Positions 40,536-48,676 of a stretch of 64,000 bases of DNA are shown here, one piece after another (positions within the stretch are counted from its first letter, which is position 1; the number at the start of each line of letters is the position of its first letter). This stretch comes from Streptomyces pyxinicus. GTDB taxonomy: Bacteria > Actinomycetota > Actinomycetes > Streptomycetales > Streptomycetaceae. Where the stretch lies: contig NZ_JANUGP010000011.1 of the NCBI RefSeq assembly GCF_024753135.1, positions 151,657 through 215,656 on the forward strand, given 5' to 3'. Made by a program: the position numbers and the translations under genes. The notes under the pieces were generated by a model. That model did not search any database. It had not been told where the DNA came from and was given only the letters and a program-made list of their open reading frames with translations.

Positions 40536-40904
40536 GTGATCCAGCAGGAGTCGCGACTGCGTGTCGCCGACAACACTGGTGCGAAGGAGATCCTTTGCAT
40601 CCGTGTGCTCGGTGGCTCCGGTCGCCGCTACGCGGGCATCGGTGACGTCATCGTCGCCACCGTCAAGGACGCGATCCCCGGCGGCAACGTGAAGAAGGGT
40701 GACGTCGTCAAGGCGGTCATCGTTCGCACCGTCAAGGAGCGCCGTCGTCCGGACGGCTCGTACATCCGCTTCGACGAGAACGCCGCCGTCATTCTGAAGA
40801 ACGACGGCGACCCTCGCGGCACCCGTATCTTCGGCCCGGTCGGCCGTGAGCTGCGCGAGAAGAAGTTCATGAAGATCATCTCGCTCGCGCCGGAGGTGCT
40901 GTAA
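40536..40904 (+). CDS. rplN: 50S ribosomal protein L14
   Basis: A 122-residue L14, beginning (GTG at 40536, after ACAGGAGATAGAC) with MIQQESRLRVADNTGAKEILCIRVLGGSGRRYAGIGDVIVATVKDA and ending REKKFMKIISLAPEVL. It forms inter-subunit bridge B8. Confidence 0.98.
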   Translation: MIQQESRLRVADNTGAKEILCIRVLGGSGRRYAGIGDVIVATVKDAIPGGNVKKGDVVKAVIVRTVKERRRPDGSYIRFDENAAVILKNDGDPRGTRIFGPVGRELREKKFMKIISLAPEVL

Positions 40905-40906
40905 GC

Positions 40907-41230
40907 ATGAAGATCAAGAAGGGCGACCTGGTCCAGGTCATCACCGGCAAGGACAAGGGCAAGCAGGGCAAGGTCATTGCCGCTTACCCGCGCGAGGAGC
41001 GCGTCCTGGTCGAGGGTGTCAACCGGGTCAAGAAGCACACCAAGGCCGGCCCGACCGCCAGCGGTTCCCAGGCCGGCGGCATCGTGACCACCGAGGCCCC
41101 GATCCACGTCTCCAACGTCCAGCTGGTCGTGGAGAAGGACGGCGACAAGGTCGTCACGCGCGTCGGTTACCGCTTCGACGACGAGGGCAACAAGATCCGC
41201 GTTGCCAAGCGGACGGGTGAGGACATCTGA
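40907..41230 (+). CDS. rplX: 50S ribosomal protein L24
   Basis: A 107-residue L24 with the KOW motif KKGDLVQVITGKDKGKQGKVIAAYPREERVLVEGVN. It initiates 50S assembly. It lies 2 nt after rplN; its stop shares a base with the rplE start. Confidence 0.98.
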   Translation: MKIKKGDLVQVITGKDKGKQGKVIAAYPREERVLVEGVNRVKKHTKAGPTASGSQAGGIVTTEAPIHVSNVQLVVEKDGDKVVTRVGYRFDDEGNKIRVAKRTGEDI

Positions 41231-41787
41231 TGGCTACCACCACCACTCCGCGTCTGAAGCAGAAGTACCGCGAGGAGATCGCGGGCAAGCTGCGTGACGA
41301 GTTCAAGTACGCGAACGTCATGCAGGTTCCCGGCCTCGTCAAGATCGTGGTCAACATGGGTGTGGGCGACGCCGCCCGCGACTCCAAGCTGATCGAGGGC
41401 GCCATCCGCGACCTCACCACGATCACCGGTCAGAAGCCGGCCGTCACCAAGGCCCGCAAGTCCATCGCGCAGTTCAAGCTGCGTGAGGGACAGCCGATCG
41501 GTGCCCACGTCACGCTCCGTGGCGACCGCATGTGGGAGTTCCTGGACCGCACCCTGTCGCTCGCGCTCCCGCGCATCCGCGACTTCCGCGGCCTGTCCCC
41601 CAAGCAGTTCGACGGCCGTGGCAACTACACCTTCGGTCTCACGGAGCAGGTCATGTTCCACGAGATCGACCAGGACAAGATCGACCGCGTCCGGGGTATG
41701 GACATCACCGTGGTCACCACGGCGACCAACGACGCTGAGGGCCGCGCGCTCCTTCGTCACCTCGGCTTCCCGTTCAAGGAGGCGTGA
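41230..41787 (+). CDS. rplE: 50S ribosomal protein L5
   Basis: A 185-residue L5, with KIVVNMGVGDAARDSKLIEGAIRDLTTITGQKPAVTKARKSIAQFKLREGQPIG and DFRGLSPKQFDGRGNYTFGLTEQ. It binds 5S rRNA and forms bridge B1b. Confidence 0.98.
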   Translation: MATTTTPRLKQKYREEIAGKLRDEFKYANVMQVPGLVKIVVNMGVGDAARDSKLIEGAIRDLTTITGQKPAVTKARKSIAQFKLREGQPIGAHVTLRGDRMWEFLDRTLSLALPRIRDFRGLSPKQFDGRGNYTFGLTEQVMFHEIDQDKIDRVRGMDITVVTTATNDAEGRALLRHLGFPFKEA

Positions 41788-41792
41788 GCGAG

Positions 41793-41978
41793 ATGGCGAA
41801 GAAGGCTCTGATCGCTAAGGCTGCTCGCAAGCCCAAGTTCGGTGTGCGTGGCTACACCCGCTGCCAGCGCTGCGGCCGTCCGCACTCCGTCTACCGCAAG
41901 TTCGGCCTGTGCCGCGTGTGCCTTCGTGAGATGGCTCACCGTGGCGAGCTGCCGGGCGTGACCAAGAGCTCCTGGTAA
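41793..41978 (+). CDS. rpsZ: 30S ribosomal protein S14 type Z (zinc-binding)
   Basis: A 61-residue short S14 with a complete zinc ribbon, CQRC-x12-CRVC (MAKKALIAKAARKPKFGVRGYTRCQRCGRPHSVYRKFGLCRVCLREMAHRGELPGVTKSSW). Zinc-free S14 copies controlled by Zur are common elsewhere in Streptomyces genomes; none is in this window. The ATG at 41793 is preferred to an in-frame start at 41784. Confidence 0.96.
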   Translation: MAKKALIAKAARKPKFGVRGYTRCQRCGRPHSVYRKFGLCRVCLREMAHRGELPGVTKSSW

Positions 41979-41998
41979 TCCCCCCTTTCAGGGATTAC
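41975..41998 (+). promoter_or_regulatory. hairpin spanning the rpsZ stop codon
   Basis: GTAATCCC (41975-41982, including the TAA stop) pairs with GGGATTAC (41991-41998) around an 8-nt loop. It could be a terminator or processing site. Confidence 0.5.
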
Positions 41999-42024
41999 TG
42001 GACCTCTCGGTAAGCAACTGGGTC

Positions 42025-42075
42025 GGCAGAGGCTCCCGCTCTCATGGCTTAGGCTAGGAGGGTTGGGCCTCTGCC
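42025..42075 (+). promoter_or_regulatory. long-range inverted repeat upstream of rpsH
   Basis: GGCAGAGGC (42025-42033) and GCCTCTGCC (42067-42075) pair perfectly and enclose TTAGGCTAGGAGG. The 212-nt rpsZ-rpsH spacer is the longest inside the spc operon, so a leader or internal promoter is plausible. Confidence 0.45.
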
Positions 42076-42190
42076 GCCCTGGATCGACTTACTACGCCGT
42101 AGGTCCCCGCACCGCACCCGTCCCGTCCATGTACGGGGAGAGGGATGGCGCATATAGGAAACCCCGGCGAGAAAGGCCACAGGCCAATTC

Positions 42191-42589
42191 ATGACCATGA
42201 CTGATCCGATCGCAGACATGCTGACCCGTCTGCGGAACGCGAACTCGGCGTACCACGACTCCGTGACGATGCCGGCATCGAAGATCAAGTCTCACATCGC
42301 GGAGATCCTCCAGCAGGAGGGCTTCATCACGGGCTGGAAGGTCGAGGACGCCGAGGTCGGCAAGAACCTCGTCCTGGAGCTGAAGTTCGGCCCCAACCGT
42401 GAGCGCTCCATCGCGGGCATCAAGCGGATCTCCAAGCCCGGTCTCCGGGTGTACGCGAAGTCCACCAACCTGCCGAAGGTGCTGGGCGGCCTCGGCGTGG
42501 CGATCATCTCCACGTCGCACGGGCTCCTCACCGACAAGCAGGCCGGCAAGAAGGGCGTGGGTGGGGAAGTCCTCGCCTACGTCTGGTAG
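42191..42589 (+). CDS. rpsH: 30S ribosomal protein S8
   Basis: A 132-residue S8, MTMTDPIADMLTRLRNANSAYHDSVTMPASKIKSHIAEIL, ending LTDKQAGKKGVGGEVLAYVW. It binds 16S helix 21 and, in E. coli, represses the spc operon. The ATG at 42191 follows GAGAAAGGCC. Confidence 0.98.
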   Translation: MTMTDPIADMLTRLRNANSAYHDSVTMPASKIKSHIAEILQQEGFITGWKVEDAEVGKNLVLELKFGPNRERSIAGIKRISKPGLRVYAKSTNLPKVLGGLGVAIISTSHGLLTDKQAGKKGVGGEVLAYVW

Positions 42590-42613
42590 CAGAAGGGAAC
42601 GGAGGAAACAGCT

Positions 42614-43153
42614 ATGTCGCGAATCGGCAAGCTCCCCATCGCGGTTCCCGCCGGCGTGGACGTCACCATCGACGGCCGCACGGTCGCGGTCAAGGGCCCC
42701 AAGGGCTCGCTGACCCACACCGTCGCGTCGCCGATCGAGGTCGTCAAGGGCGAGGACGGCACCCTGCAGGTGACGCGCCCCAACGACGAGCGTCAGAACA
42801 AGGCCCTCCACGGCCTGTCCCGCACGCTGGTGGCGAACATGATCACCGGCGTGACCCAGGGTTACGTGAAGAAGCTCGAGATCAGTGGTGTCGGTTACCG
42901 CGTGACCGCCAAGGGCTCGAACCTTGAGTTCGCGCTCGGCTACAGCCACCCGATCACCGTCGAGGCCCCCGAGGGCATCACCTTCAAGGTGGAGGCCCCC
43001 ACCCGGTTCTCGGTCGAGGGCATCGACAAGCAGAAGGTCGGCGAGGTTGCGGCCAACATCCGCAAGCTGCGCAAGCCCGACCCGTACAAGGCCAAGGGCG
43101 TCAAGTACGAGGGCGAAGTCATCCGCCGCAAGGTCGGAAAGGCGGGTAAGTAA
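42614..43153 (+). CDS. rplF: 50S ribosomal protein L6
   Basis: A 179-residue L6, MSRIGKLPIAVPAGVDVTIDGRTVAVKGPKGSL, with the C-terminal IRKLRKPDPYKAKGVKYEGEVIRRKVGKAGK. It sits near the sarcin-ricin loop. Confidence 0.98.
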   Translation: MSRIGKLPIAVPAGVDVTIDGRTVAVKGPKGSLTHTVASPIEVVKGEDGTLQVTRPNDERQNKALHGLSRTLVANMITGVTQGYVKKLEISGVGYRVTAKGSNLEFALGYSHPITVEAPEGITFKVEAPTRFSVEGIDKQKVGEVAANIRKLRKPDPYKAKGVKYEGEVIRRKVGKAGK

Positions 43154-43156
43154 GCC

Positions 43157-43540
43157 ATGGCATACGGACAGAAGATCCTCAAGGGCGACGCCTACAAGCG
43201 CGCCGCGATCAAGCGCCGCCACATCCGGATCCGCAAGAACATCTCCGGTACGGCGGAGCGTCCGCGTCTGGTCGTGACCCGCTCCAACCGCCACATCGTG
43301 GCGCAGGTGATCGACGACCTCAAGGGCCACACCCTGGCTTCGGCGTCCACGCTGGACAGCTCGATCCGCGGTGGCGAGGGCGACAAGTCCGCGCAGGCCA
43401 AGCAGGTCGGCGCCCTGGTCGCCGAGCGCGCCAAGGCCGCCGGTGTCGAGGCTGTCGTGTTCGACCGTGGTGGCAACCAGTACGCCGGGCGCATCGCTGC
43501 CCTGGCGGACGCCGCCCGCGAGGCCGGGCTCAGGTTCTGA
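43157..43540 (+). CDS. rplR: 50S ribosomal protein L18
   Basis: A 127-residue L18, 5S rRNA binding, with KRRHIRIRKNISGTAERPRLVVTRSNRHIVAQVIDDLKGHTLASAST and FDRGGNQYAGRIAALADAAREAGLRF. It starts 3 nt after rplF. Confidence 0.98.
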   Translation: MAYGQKILKGDAYKRAAIKRRHIRIRKNISGTAERPRLVVTRSNRHIVAQVIDDLKGHTLASASTLDSSIRGGEGDKSAQAKQVGALVAERAKAAGVEAVVFDRGGNQYAGRIAALADAAREAGLRF

Positions 43541-43577
43541 GCCGCCGTAGCTAGCGGAAAAGAGAGAGGTAAATCCA

Positions 43578-44183
43578 ATGGCTGGACCCCAGCGCCGCGG
43601 TGGCGGTGCCGGTGGCGGCGAGCGGCGGGACCGGAAGGGCCGTGACGGCGGCGCTGCTGCCGCCGAGAAGACCGCGTACGTCGAGCGTGTCGTCGCGATC
43701 AACCGAGTCGCCAAGGTTGTGAAGGGTGGTCGTCGCTTCAGCTTCACCGCGCTGGTCGTGGTGGGCGACGGTGACGGCACCGTGGGTGTCGGTTACGGCA
43801 AGGCCAAGGAGGTGCCGGCCGCCATCGCCAAGGGTGTGGAGGAGGCCAAGAAGCACTTCTTCAAGGTCCCCCGTATCCAGGGCACCATCCCGCACCCGAT
43901 CCAGGGTGAGAAGGCTGCCGGCGTCGTGCTGCTCAAGCCCGCGTCCCCGGGTACCGGTGTTATCGCCGGTGGTCCGGTGCGCGCCGTGCTCGAGTGCGCC
44001 GGTATCCACGACATCCTGTCGAAGTCGCTCGGCTCCGACAACGCGATCAACATCGTGCACGCGACCGTGGCGGCCCTCAAGGGCCTGCAGCGTCCCGAGG
44101 AGGTCGCGGCCCGCCGCGGTCTGCCGCTTGAGGACGTCGCTCCCGCGGCCCTGCTGCGCGCACGTGCCGGGGCGGGTGCGTGA
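43578..44183 (+). CDS. rpsE: 30S ribosomal protein S5
   Basis: A 201-residue S5. The family core (YVERVVAINRVAKVVKGGRRFSFTALVVVGDGDGTVGVGYGKAKEVPAAI) follows a Gly/Arg-rich N-terminal extension (AGPQRRGGGAGGGERRDRKGRDGG). Residues in the VAKVVKGGRR loop, where spectinomycin-resistance changes occur, look wild type. The C terminus is also extended. Confidence 0.98.
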   Translation: MAGPQRRGGGAGGGERRDRKGRDGGAAAAEKTAYVERVVAINRVAKVVKGGRRFSFTALVVVGDGDGTVGVGYGKAKEVPAAIAKGVEEAKKHFFKVPRIQGTIPHPIQGEKAAGVVLLKPASPGTGVIAGGPVRAVLECAGIHDILSKSLGSDNAINIVHATVAALKGLQRPEEVAARRGLPLEDVAPAALLRARAGAGA

Positions 44184-44185
44184 TC

Positions 44186-44368
44186 ATGGCTCAGCTCAAG
44201 ATCACGCAGGTGAAGTCCTACATCGGCAGCAAGCAGAACCACCGTGACACCCTGCGTTCCCTTGGTCTCAAGGGCATCAACACGCAGGTCGTCAAGGAGG
44301 ACCGCCCCGAGTTCCGCGGCATGGTGCACACCGTCCGCCACCTCGTGACGGTCGAGGAGGTCGACTGA
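44186..44368 (+). CDS. rpmD: 50S ribosomal protein L30
   Basis: A 60-residue L30, MAQLKITQVKSYIGSKQNHRDTLRSLGLKGINTQVVKEDRPEFRGMVHTVRHLVTVEEVD. The ATG at 44186 is preferred to the GTG at 44180 that overlaps rpsE. Confidence 0.96.
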   Translation: MAQLKITQVKSYIGSKQNHRDTLRSLGLKGINTQVVKEDRPEFRGMVHTVRHLVTVEEVD

Positions 44369-44370
44369 TC

Positions 44371-44826
44371 ATGGCGGAGCAGAACCCGCTCAAGATCCAC
44401 AACCTCCGTCCCGCCCCGGGCGCCAAGACCGCCAAGACCCGTGTGGGTCGTGGTGAGGCGTCGAAGGGTAAGACGGCCGGTCGTGGTACCAAGGGCACCA
44501 AGGCTCGTTACCAGGTTCCGGAGCGCTTCGAGGGTGGGCAGATGCCCCTCCACATGCGCCTCCCGAAGCTGAAGGGCTTCAAGAACCCGTTCAAGACCGA
44601 GTTCCAGGTCGTGAACCTCGACAAGCTGGCCGCGCTCTACCCCGAGGGTGGCGAGGTCACGGTCGAGGGTCTGGTGGCCAAGGGTGCCGTTCGCAAGAAC
44701 AGCCTCGTCAAGGTCCTCGGCCAGGGTGAGATCTCCGTGGCGCTGCAGGTGACGGTCGACGCCGTCTCCGGCTCCGCCAAGGAGAAGATCACCGCCGCCG
44801 GCGGCACGGTCACCGAGCTCGTCTGA
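44371..44826 (+). CDS. rplO: 50S ribosomal protein L15
   Basis: A 151-residue L15 with the Gly/Lys-rich N terminus (RPAPGAKTAKTRVGRGEASKGKTAGRGTKGTKAR) and RFEGGQMPLHMRLPKLKGFKNPFK. It lies 2 nt after rpmD and is followed by a hairpin before secY. Confidence 0.98.
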   Translation: MAEQNPLKIHNLRPAPGAKTAKTRVGRGEASKGKTAGRGTKGTKARYQVPERFEGGQMPLHMRLPKLKGFKNPFKTEFQVVNLDKLAALYPEGGEVTVEGLVAKGAVRKNSLVKVLGQGEISVALQVTVDAVSGSAKEKITAAGGTVTELV

Positions 44827-44863
44827 GTCCTTCGGACGACGCGTCGATGACGTAAACGATCCC

Positions 44864-44896
44864 ACCGGGGATACCTCACAATGGGGTATCCCCGGT
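44864..44896 (+). terminator. 12-bp hairpin between rplO and secY
   Basis: ACCGGGGATACC (44864-44875) pairs perfectly with GGTATCCCCGGT (44885-44896). It lies 38 nt after rplO and 120 nt before secY, suggesting that secY is partly expressed from its own promoter. Confidence 0.6.
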
Positions 44897-45015
44897 TGGT
44901 CGTTCCTAGGGAGGCAGTGTCGCCGGTAAGGTGGCCTGCACTGTTCTTTTTCGTATTCGTCGAACCTCAAGACCGTCACCCTTGACGCAGTTGCGCGGGG
45001 GTCGCAGGAGGCACC

Positions 45016-46329
45016 GTGCTCACCGCGTTCGCCCGGGCGTTCAGGACGCCCGACCTGCGCAAGAAGCTGCTCTTCACGCTGGCCATCATCGTGGTGTACC
45101 GGGTGGGTACCCACGTCCCGATCCCGGGGGTCAACTACAAGGCCGTCCAGCAGTGCGTCAAGGAGGCCTCCGGTAACCAGGGCCTCTTCGGGCTGGTCAA
45201 CATGTTCAGCGGCGGCGCGCTGCTGCAGATCACGGTCTTCGCGCTCGGCATCATGCCGTACATCACGGCCAGCATCATCCTTCAGCTGCTGACCGTGGTC
45301 ATCCCGCGCCTGGAGGCCCTGAAGAAGGAGGGCCAGGCCGGCACGGCGAAGATCACGCAGTACACCCGGTACCTCACGGTGGCGCTCGCCATCCTCCAGG
45401 GCACTGGCCTGGTGGCCACCGCCCGCAGCGGCGCGCTGTTCAGCAGCTGCTCGGCGGCGTCGAGCATCGTCCCGGACCAGGCGATCTTCACGACCATCAC
45501 CATGGTCATCACCATGACCGCCGGTACGGCCATCGTGATGTGGCTCGGTGAGCTGATCACCGACCGCGGCATCGGCAACGGCATGTCGATCCTGATGTTC
45601 ATCTCGATCGCCGCCTCCTTCCCGTCCTCGCTGTGGGCCATCAAGAAGCAGGGCAGCCTGGCCGGCGGCTGGATCGAGTTCGGCACCGTGATCCTGGTCG
45701 GTCTGGTCATGGTCGCGCTGGTCGTCTTCGTCGAGCAGGCCCAGCGCCGCATCCCGGTGCAGTACGCCAAGCGCATGATCGGCCGGCGCTCCTACGGCGG
45801 TACGTCCACGTACATCCCGCTCAAGGTGAACCAGGCGGGTGTGATCCCGGTCATCTTCGCCTCGTCGCTGCTCTACATCCCGGCACTCGTGGCGCAGTTC
45901 GCGGGCGGCAACTCGGGCTGGAAGACCTGGGTCGAGCAGAACCTGACCAAGGGCGACCACCCGATTTACATCACGGCGTACTTTTTGCTCATCGTGTTCT
46001 TCGCGTTCTTCTACGTGGCGATCTCCTTCAACCCCGAGGAAGTCGCCGACAACATGAAGAAGTATGGTGGCTTCATCCCGGGCATCCGGGCTGGCCGACC
46101 GACCGCTGAGTACCTGAGCTACGTGCTCAACCGGATCACCTGGCCGGGTTCGCTGTATCTGGGTCTGATCGCTCTCGTACCGACAATGGCGTTGGTGGGC
46201 TTCGGGGCAAGCCAGAACTTCCCGTTCGGTGGTACCAGCATCCTGATCATCGTGGGTGTCGGTCTTGAGACGGTGAAGCAGATCGAGAGCCAGCTCCAGC
46301 AGCGCAATTACGAAGGGTTCCTCCGCTGA
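45016..46329 (+). CDS. secY: preprotein translocase channel subunit SecY
   Basis: A 437-residue, ten-span SecY. Visible motifs are YRVGTHVPIPGVN (plug region), GIMPYITASIILQLL, the C4-C5 loop RRIPVQYAKRM and the C5 loop region KKYGGFIPGIRAGRPTAEYL. The GTG at 45016 follows GCAGGAGGCACC. It pairs with SecE (2668-2949) in the membrane. It overlaps adk by one base. Confidence 0.98.
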   Translation: MLTAFARAFRTPDLRKKLLFTLAIIVVYRVGTHVPIPGVNYKAVQQCVKEASGNQGLFGLVNMFSGGALLQITVFALGIMPYITASIILQLLTVVIPRLEALKKEGQAGTAKITQYTRYLTVALAILQGTGLVATARSGALFSSCSAASSIVPDQAIFTTITMVITMTAGTAIVMWLGELITDRGIGNGMSILMFISIAASFPSSLWAIKKQGSLAGGWIEFGTVILVGLVMVALVVFVEQAQRRIPVQYAKRMIGRRSYGGTSTYIPLKVNQAGVIPVIFASSLLYIPALVAQFAGGNSGWKTWVEQNLTKGDHPIYITAYFLLIVFFAFFYVAISFNPEEVADNMKKYGGFIPGIRAGRPTAEYLSYVLNRITWPGSLYLGLIALVPTMALVGFGASQNFPFGGTSILIIVGVGLETVKQIESQLQQRNYEGFLR

Positions 46330-46994
46330 TGCGTATCGTCCTCGTCGGGCCGCCGGGTGCCGGTAAGGGAACGCAGGCTGTCCGGCTGGCAGAGCAGCTG
46401 GCCGTCCCGCACATCTCCACGGGAGACCTGTTCCGCGCCAACATCAGCCAGCAGACCGAGCTGGGCAAGCTGGCGAAGTCCTACATGGACCGCGGCGAGC
46501 TGGTGCCGGACGAGGTCACCATCGCGATGGCCAAGGACCGCATGGAGCAGCCCGACGCGGTGAACGGCTTCCTGCTGGACGGCTTCCCGCGCAACGTGTC
46601 GCAGGCCGAGGCGCTGGACCAGCTGCTGGAGTCCGAGCGCATCACCCTGGACGCGGTGCTGGACCTGGAGGTCCCCGAGGACGAGGTCGTCAAGCGGATC
46701 GCCGGCCGGCGCATCTGCCGTAACGACTCCTCCCACGTCTTCCACGTGACGTACAGCCCGCCGAAGACGGAGGGTGTCTGCGACGTCTGCGGCGGCGAGC
46801 TGTACCAGCGCGACGACGACTCCGAGGACACCGTGCGCACCCGGCTGGAGGTCTACCACACGCAGACCGAGCCGATCATCGACTACTACAAGGCACAGGG
46901 CCTGGTCGTGACGATCTCCTCCCTGGGTCCCGTGGACGAGATCACGCAGCGGGCGCTCCAGGCGCTGCAGCGCGAGAAGGCCGAGAACAAGTAG
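46329..46994 (+). CDS. adk: adenylate kinase
   Basis: A 221-residue long-form adenylate kinase: P-loop GPPGAGKGTQA, LDGFPRNVSQAEAL and a LID domain with RRICRNDSSHVFHVTYSPPKTEGVCDVCGGELYQRDDD. The LID has three of four typical zinc cysteines (C, then CxxC) with the second position occupied by Asn-Asp-Ser, so a zinc site may use another ligand. It interconverts ATP+AMP and 2 ADP. Confidence 0.97.
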   Translation: MRIVLVGPPGAGKGTQAVRLAEQLAVPHISTGDLFRANISQQTELGKLAKSYMDRGELVPDEVTIAMAKDRMEQPDAVNGFLLDGFPRNVSQAEALDQLLESERITLDAVLDLEVPEDEVVKRIAGRRICRNDSSHVFHVTYSPPKTEGVCDVCGGELYQRDDDSEDTVRTRLEVYHTQTEPIIDYYKAQGLVVTISSLGPVDEITQRALQALQREKAENK

Positions 46995-47092
46995 AGCGCG
47001 GTCCTTCCGGCCGCGGCGTCCTCCCGGGCGTCGCGGCCGTACTGTTGTGTAGGTAATCCAGCCGACGTGAGTGACGGAGAGCGCAGGCCCCC

Positions 47093-47929
47093 ATGGTGCA
47101 GATCAAGACGCCCGAGCAGATCGCCAAGATGCGTGCGGCGGGCCTGGTCGTAGCCGCCATCCACGCGGCCACCCGGGAGGCGGCCGTGCCCGGTGCCTCC
47201 ACGAAGGACCTGGACGAGGTCGCCCGCAAGGTGCTCGCCGAGCACGGCGCCAAGTCGAACTTCCTCGGCTACGGCGGCTTCCCGGCGACGATCTGCACCT
47301 CGGTGAACGACGTGGTCGTGCACGGCATCCCCTCCGACGACGTCGTCCTCAAGGACGGCGACATCATCTCCATCGACTGCGGCGCGATCGTGGAGGGCTG
47401 GCACGGCGACGCCGCGTACACCGCGTTCGTCGGCTCCGGTCACGCCCCCGAGCTGGTCGAGCTGTCCCGGGTGACGGAAGAGTCCATGTGGGCCGGCATC
47501 GCCGCGATGAAGCAGGGCAACCGGCTCGTCGACATCTCCCGGGCCATCGAGACCTACATCCGCCGCCAGCCCAAGCCCGGCGGCGGCAAGTACGGGATCA
47601 TCGAGGACTACGGCGGCCACGGCATCGGCACCGAGATGCACATGGACCCGCACCTGCTGAACTACGTCGACCGGCGCCGCGGCAAGGGCCCCAAGCTGGT
47701 CCCCGGCTTCTGCCTCGCGATCGAGCCGATGGTCTCCCTCGGCACCCCCCGCACCAAGGTCCTCCAGGACGACTGGACCGTCATCACCACCGACGGCACC
47801 TGGTCCTCCCACTGGGAGCACTCCATCGCCCTGACCGAGCAGGGCCCCCTGGTCCTGACGGCCGTGGACGGCGGCAGGGCGAAGCTGGCGGAGTACGGGG
47901 TGCAGGTCGCTCCCGATCCGCTGGCGTAG
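47093..47929 (+). CDS. map: methionine aminopeptidase type I
   Basis: A 278-residue enzyme that removes initiator methionine. Metal ligands are recognisable: DCGAIVEGWHGDAAYT (two Asp), GHGIGTEMHMDP (His), the PGFCLAIEPM Glu and the C-terminal EHSIALTEQG Glu. The ATG at 47093 lies 98 nt after adk. Confidence 0.96.
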   Translation: MVQIKTPEQIAKMRAAGLVVAAIHAATREAAVPGASTKDLDEVARKVLAEHGAKSNFLGYGGFPATICTSVNDVVVHGIPSDDVVLKDGDIISIDCGAIVEGWHGDAAYTAFVGSGHAPELVELSRVTEESMWAGIAAMKQGNRLVDISRAIETYIRRQPKPGGGKYGIIEDYGGHGIGTEMHMDPHLLNYVDRRRGKGPKLVPGFCLAIEPMVSLGTPRTKVLQDDWTVITTDGTWSSHWEHSIALTEQGPLVLTAVDGGRAKLAEYGVQVAPDPLA

Positions 47930-47959
47930 GGATCACCTTCGTGGGGCAGACTTTCTCGA

Positions 47960-47989
47960 TTCGCCTTTCCTGGGGTGGCGACGTAGACT
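47960..47989 (+). promoter_or_regulatory. possible infA promoter
   Basis: TAGACT (47984-47989) is a good -10; the -35 (TTCGCC, 18 nt upstream) is weak. It would give a leader of about 100 nt before infA. Confidence 0.35.
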
Positions 47990-48091
47990 GACTCGTCGGC
48001 TCTCGTGCACCCGCATGTCCGCATGCGCCCCGCAAGGGGATCCAGGGAACGCCCGTGAGTCGATCAAGGTAGTCGATTCGAAGGGCGAAGC

Positions 48092-48313
48092 GTGGCCAAG
48101 AAGCAAGGTGCCATCGAGATCGAGGGCACTGTCGTCGAGTCTCTTCCGAACGCGATGTTCAAGGTCGAGCTCCAGAACGGCCACCAGGTTCTGGCACACA
48201 TCAGCGGCAAGATGCGTATGCACTACATCCGCATCCTCCCTGACGACCGGGTCGTGGTGGAGCTGTCTCCGTACGACCTGACGCGTGGCCGGATCGTCTA
48301 CCGATACAAGTAG
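48092..48313 (+). CDS. infA: translation initiation factor IF-1
   Basis: A 73-residue OB-fold IF-1, MAKKQGAIEIEGTVVESLPNAMFKVELQNGHQVLAHISGKMRMHYIRILPDDRVVVELSPYDLTRGRIVYRYK. The GTG at 48092 follows AAGGGCGAAGC. It occupies the A site during initiation. Confidence 0.97.
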   Translation: MAKKQGAIEIEGTVVESLPNAMFKVELQNGHQVLAHISGKMRMHYIRILPDDRVVVELSPYDLTRGRIVYRYK

Positions 48314-48373
48314 ATCTTGCCCGCGCCCCGGGCCCGCCCGGTGCGATGGCACTGACCCGGAGAACCTCACCCC

Positions 48374-48487
48374 ATGAAGGTCAAGCCGAGCGTCAAGAAG
48401 ATCTGCGACAAGTGCAGGGTGATCCGCCGTCACGGTCGGGTCATGGTCATCTGCGAGAACCCGCGCCACAAGCAGCGCCAGGGCTGA
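48374..48487 (+). CDS. rpmJ: 50S ribosomal protein L36
   Basis: A 37-residue L36 of the zinc type: MKVKPSVKKICDKCRVIRRH, then CENPRHKQRQG, with the ligands Cys11, Cys14, Cys27 and His32. It is 60 nt after infA. Confidence 0.97.
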   Translation: MKVKPSVKKICDKCRVIRRHGRVMVICENPRHKQRQG

Positions 48488-48501
48488 CGCACGACCGATC
48501 C

Positions 48502-48601
48502 CTCTGCATCCATCGCAGAGATTCGCGCGACGCAAGCTGAATATGTTCATACGCAGGACCCAAGCCGTCTCGGCTTGACACCCCCGGCTCGGAGGCCGGG
48601 G
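48502..48601 (+). promoter_or_regulatory. three-hairpin leader between rpmJ and rpsM
   Basis: Three perfect stems follow in tandem: CTCTGC/GCAGAG (48502-48507 with 48515-48520), CAAGCCG/CGGCTTG with a 3-nt loop (48561-48567 with 48571-48577) and CCCCGGC/GCCGGGG (48582-48588 with 48595-48601). The last overlaps a TTGACA (48575-48580). This 189-nt spacer may be an attenuator, an autoregulatory site or a promoter region for rpsM-rplQ. Confidence 0.5.
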
Positions 48602-48676
48602 ACCCGGTTCGTACCTGGTACGGCGGCCGGGAGCCGGTCCTGTGGAAGACCTCCGAAGATCAACTGGAGCCATTGA

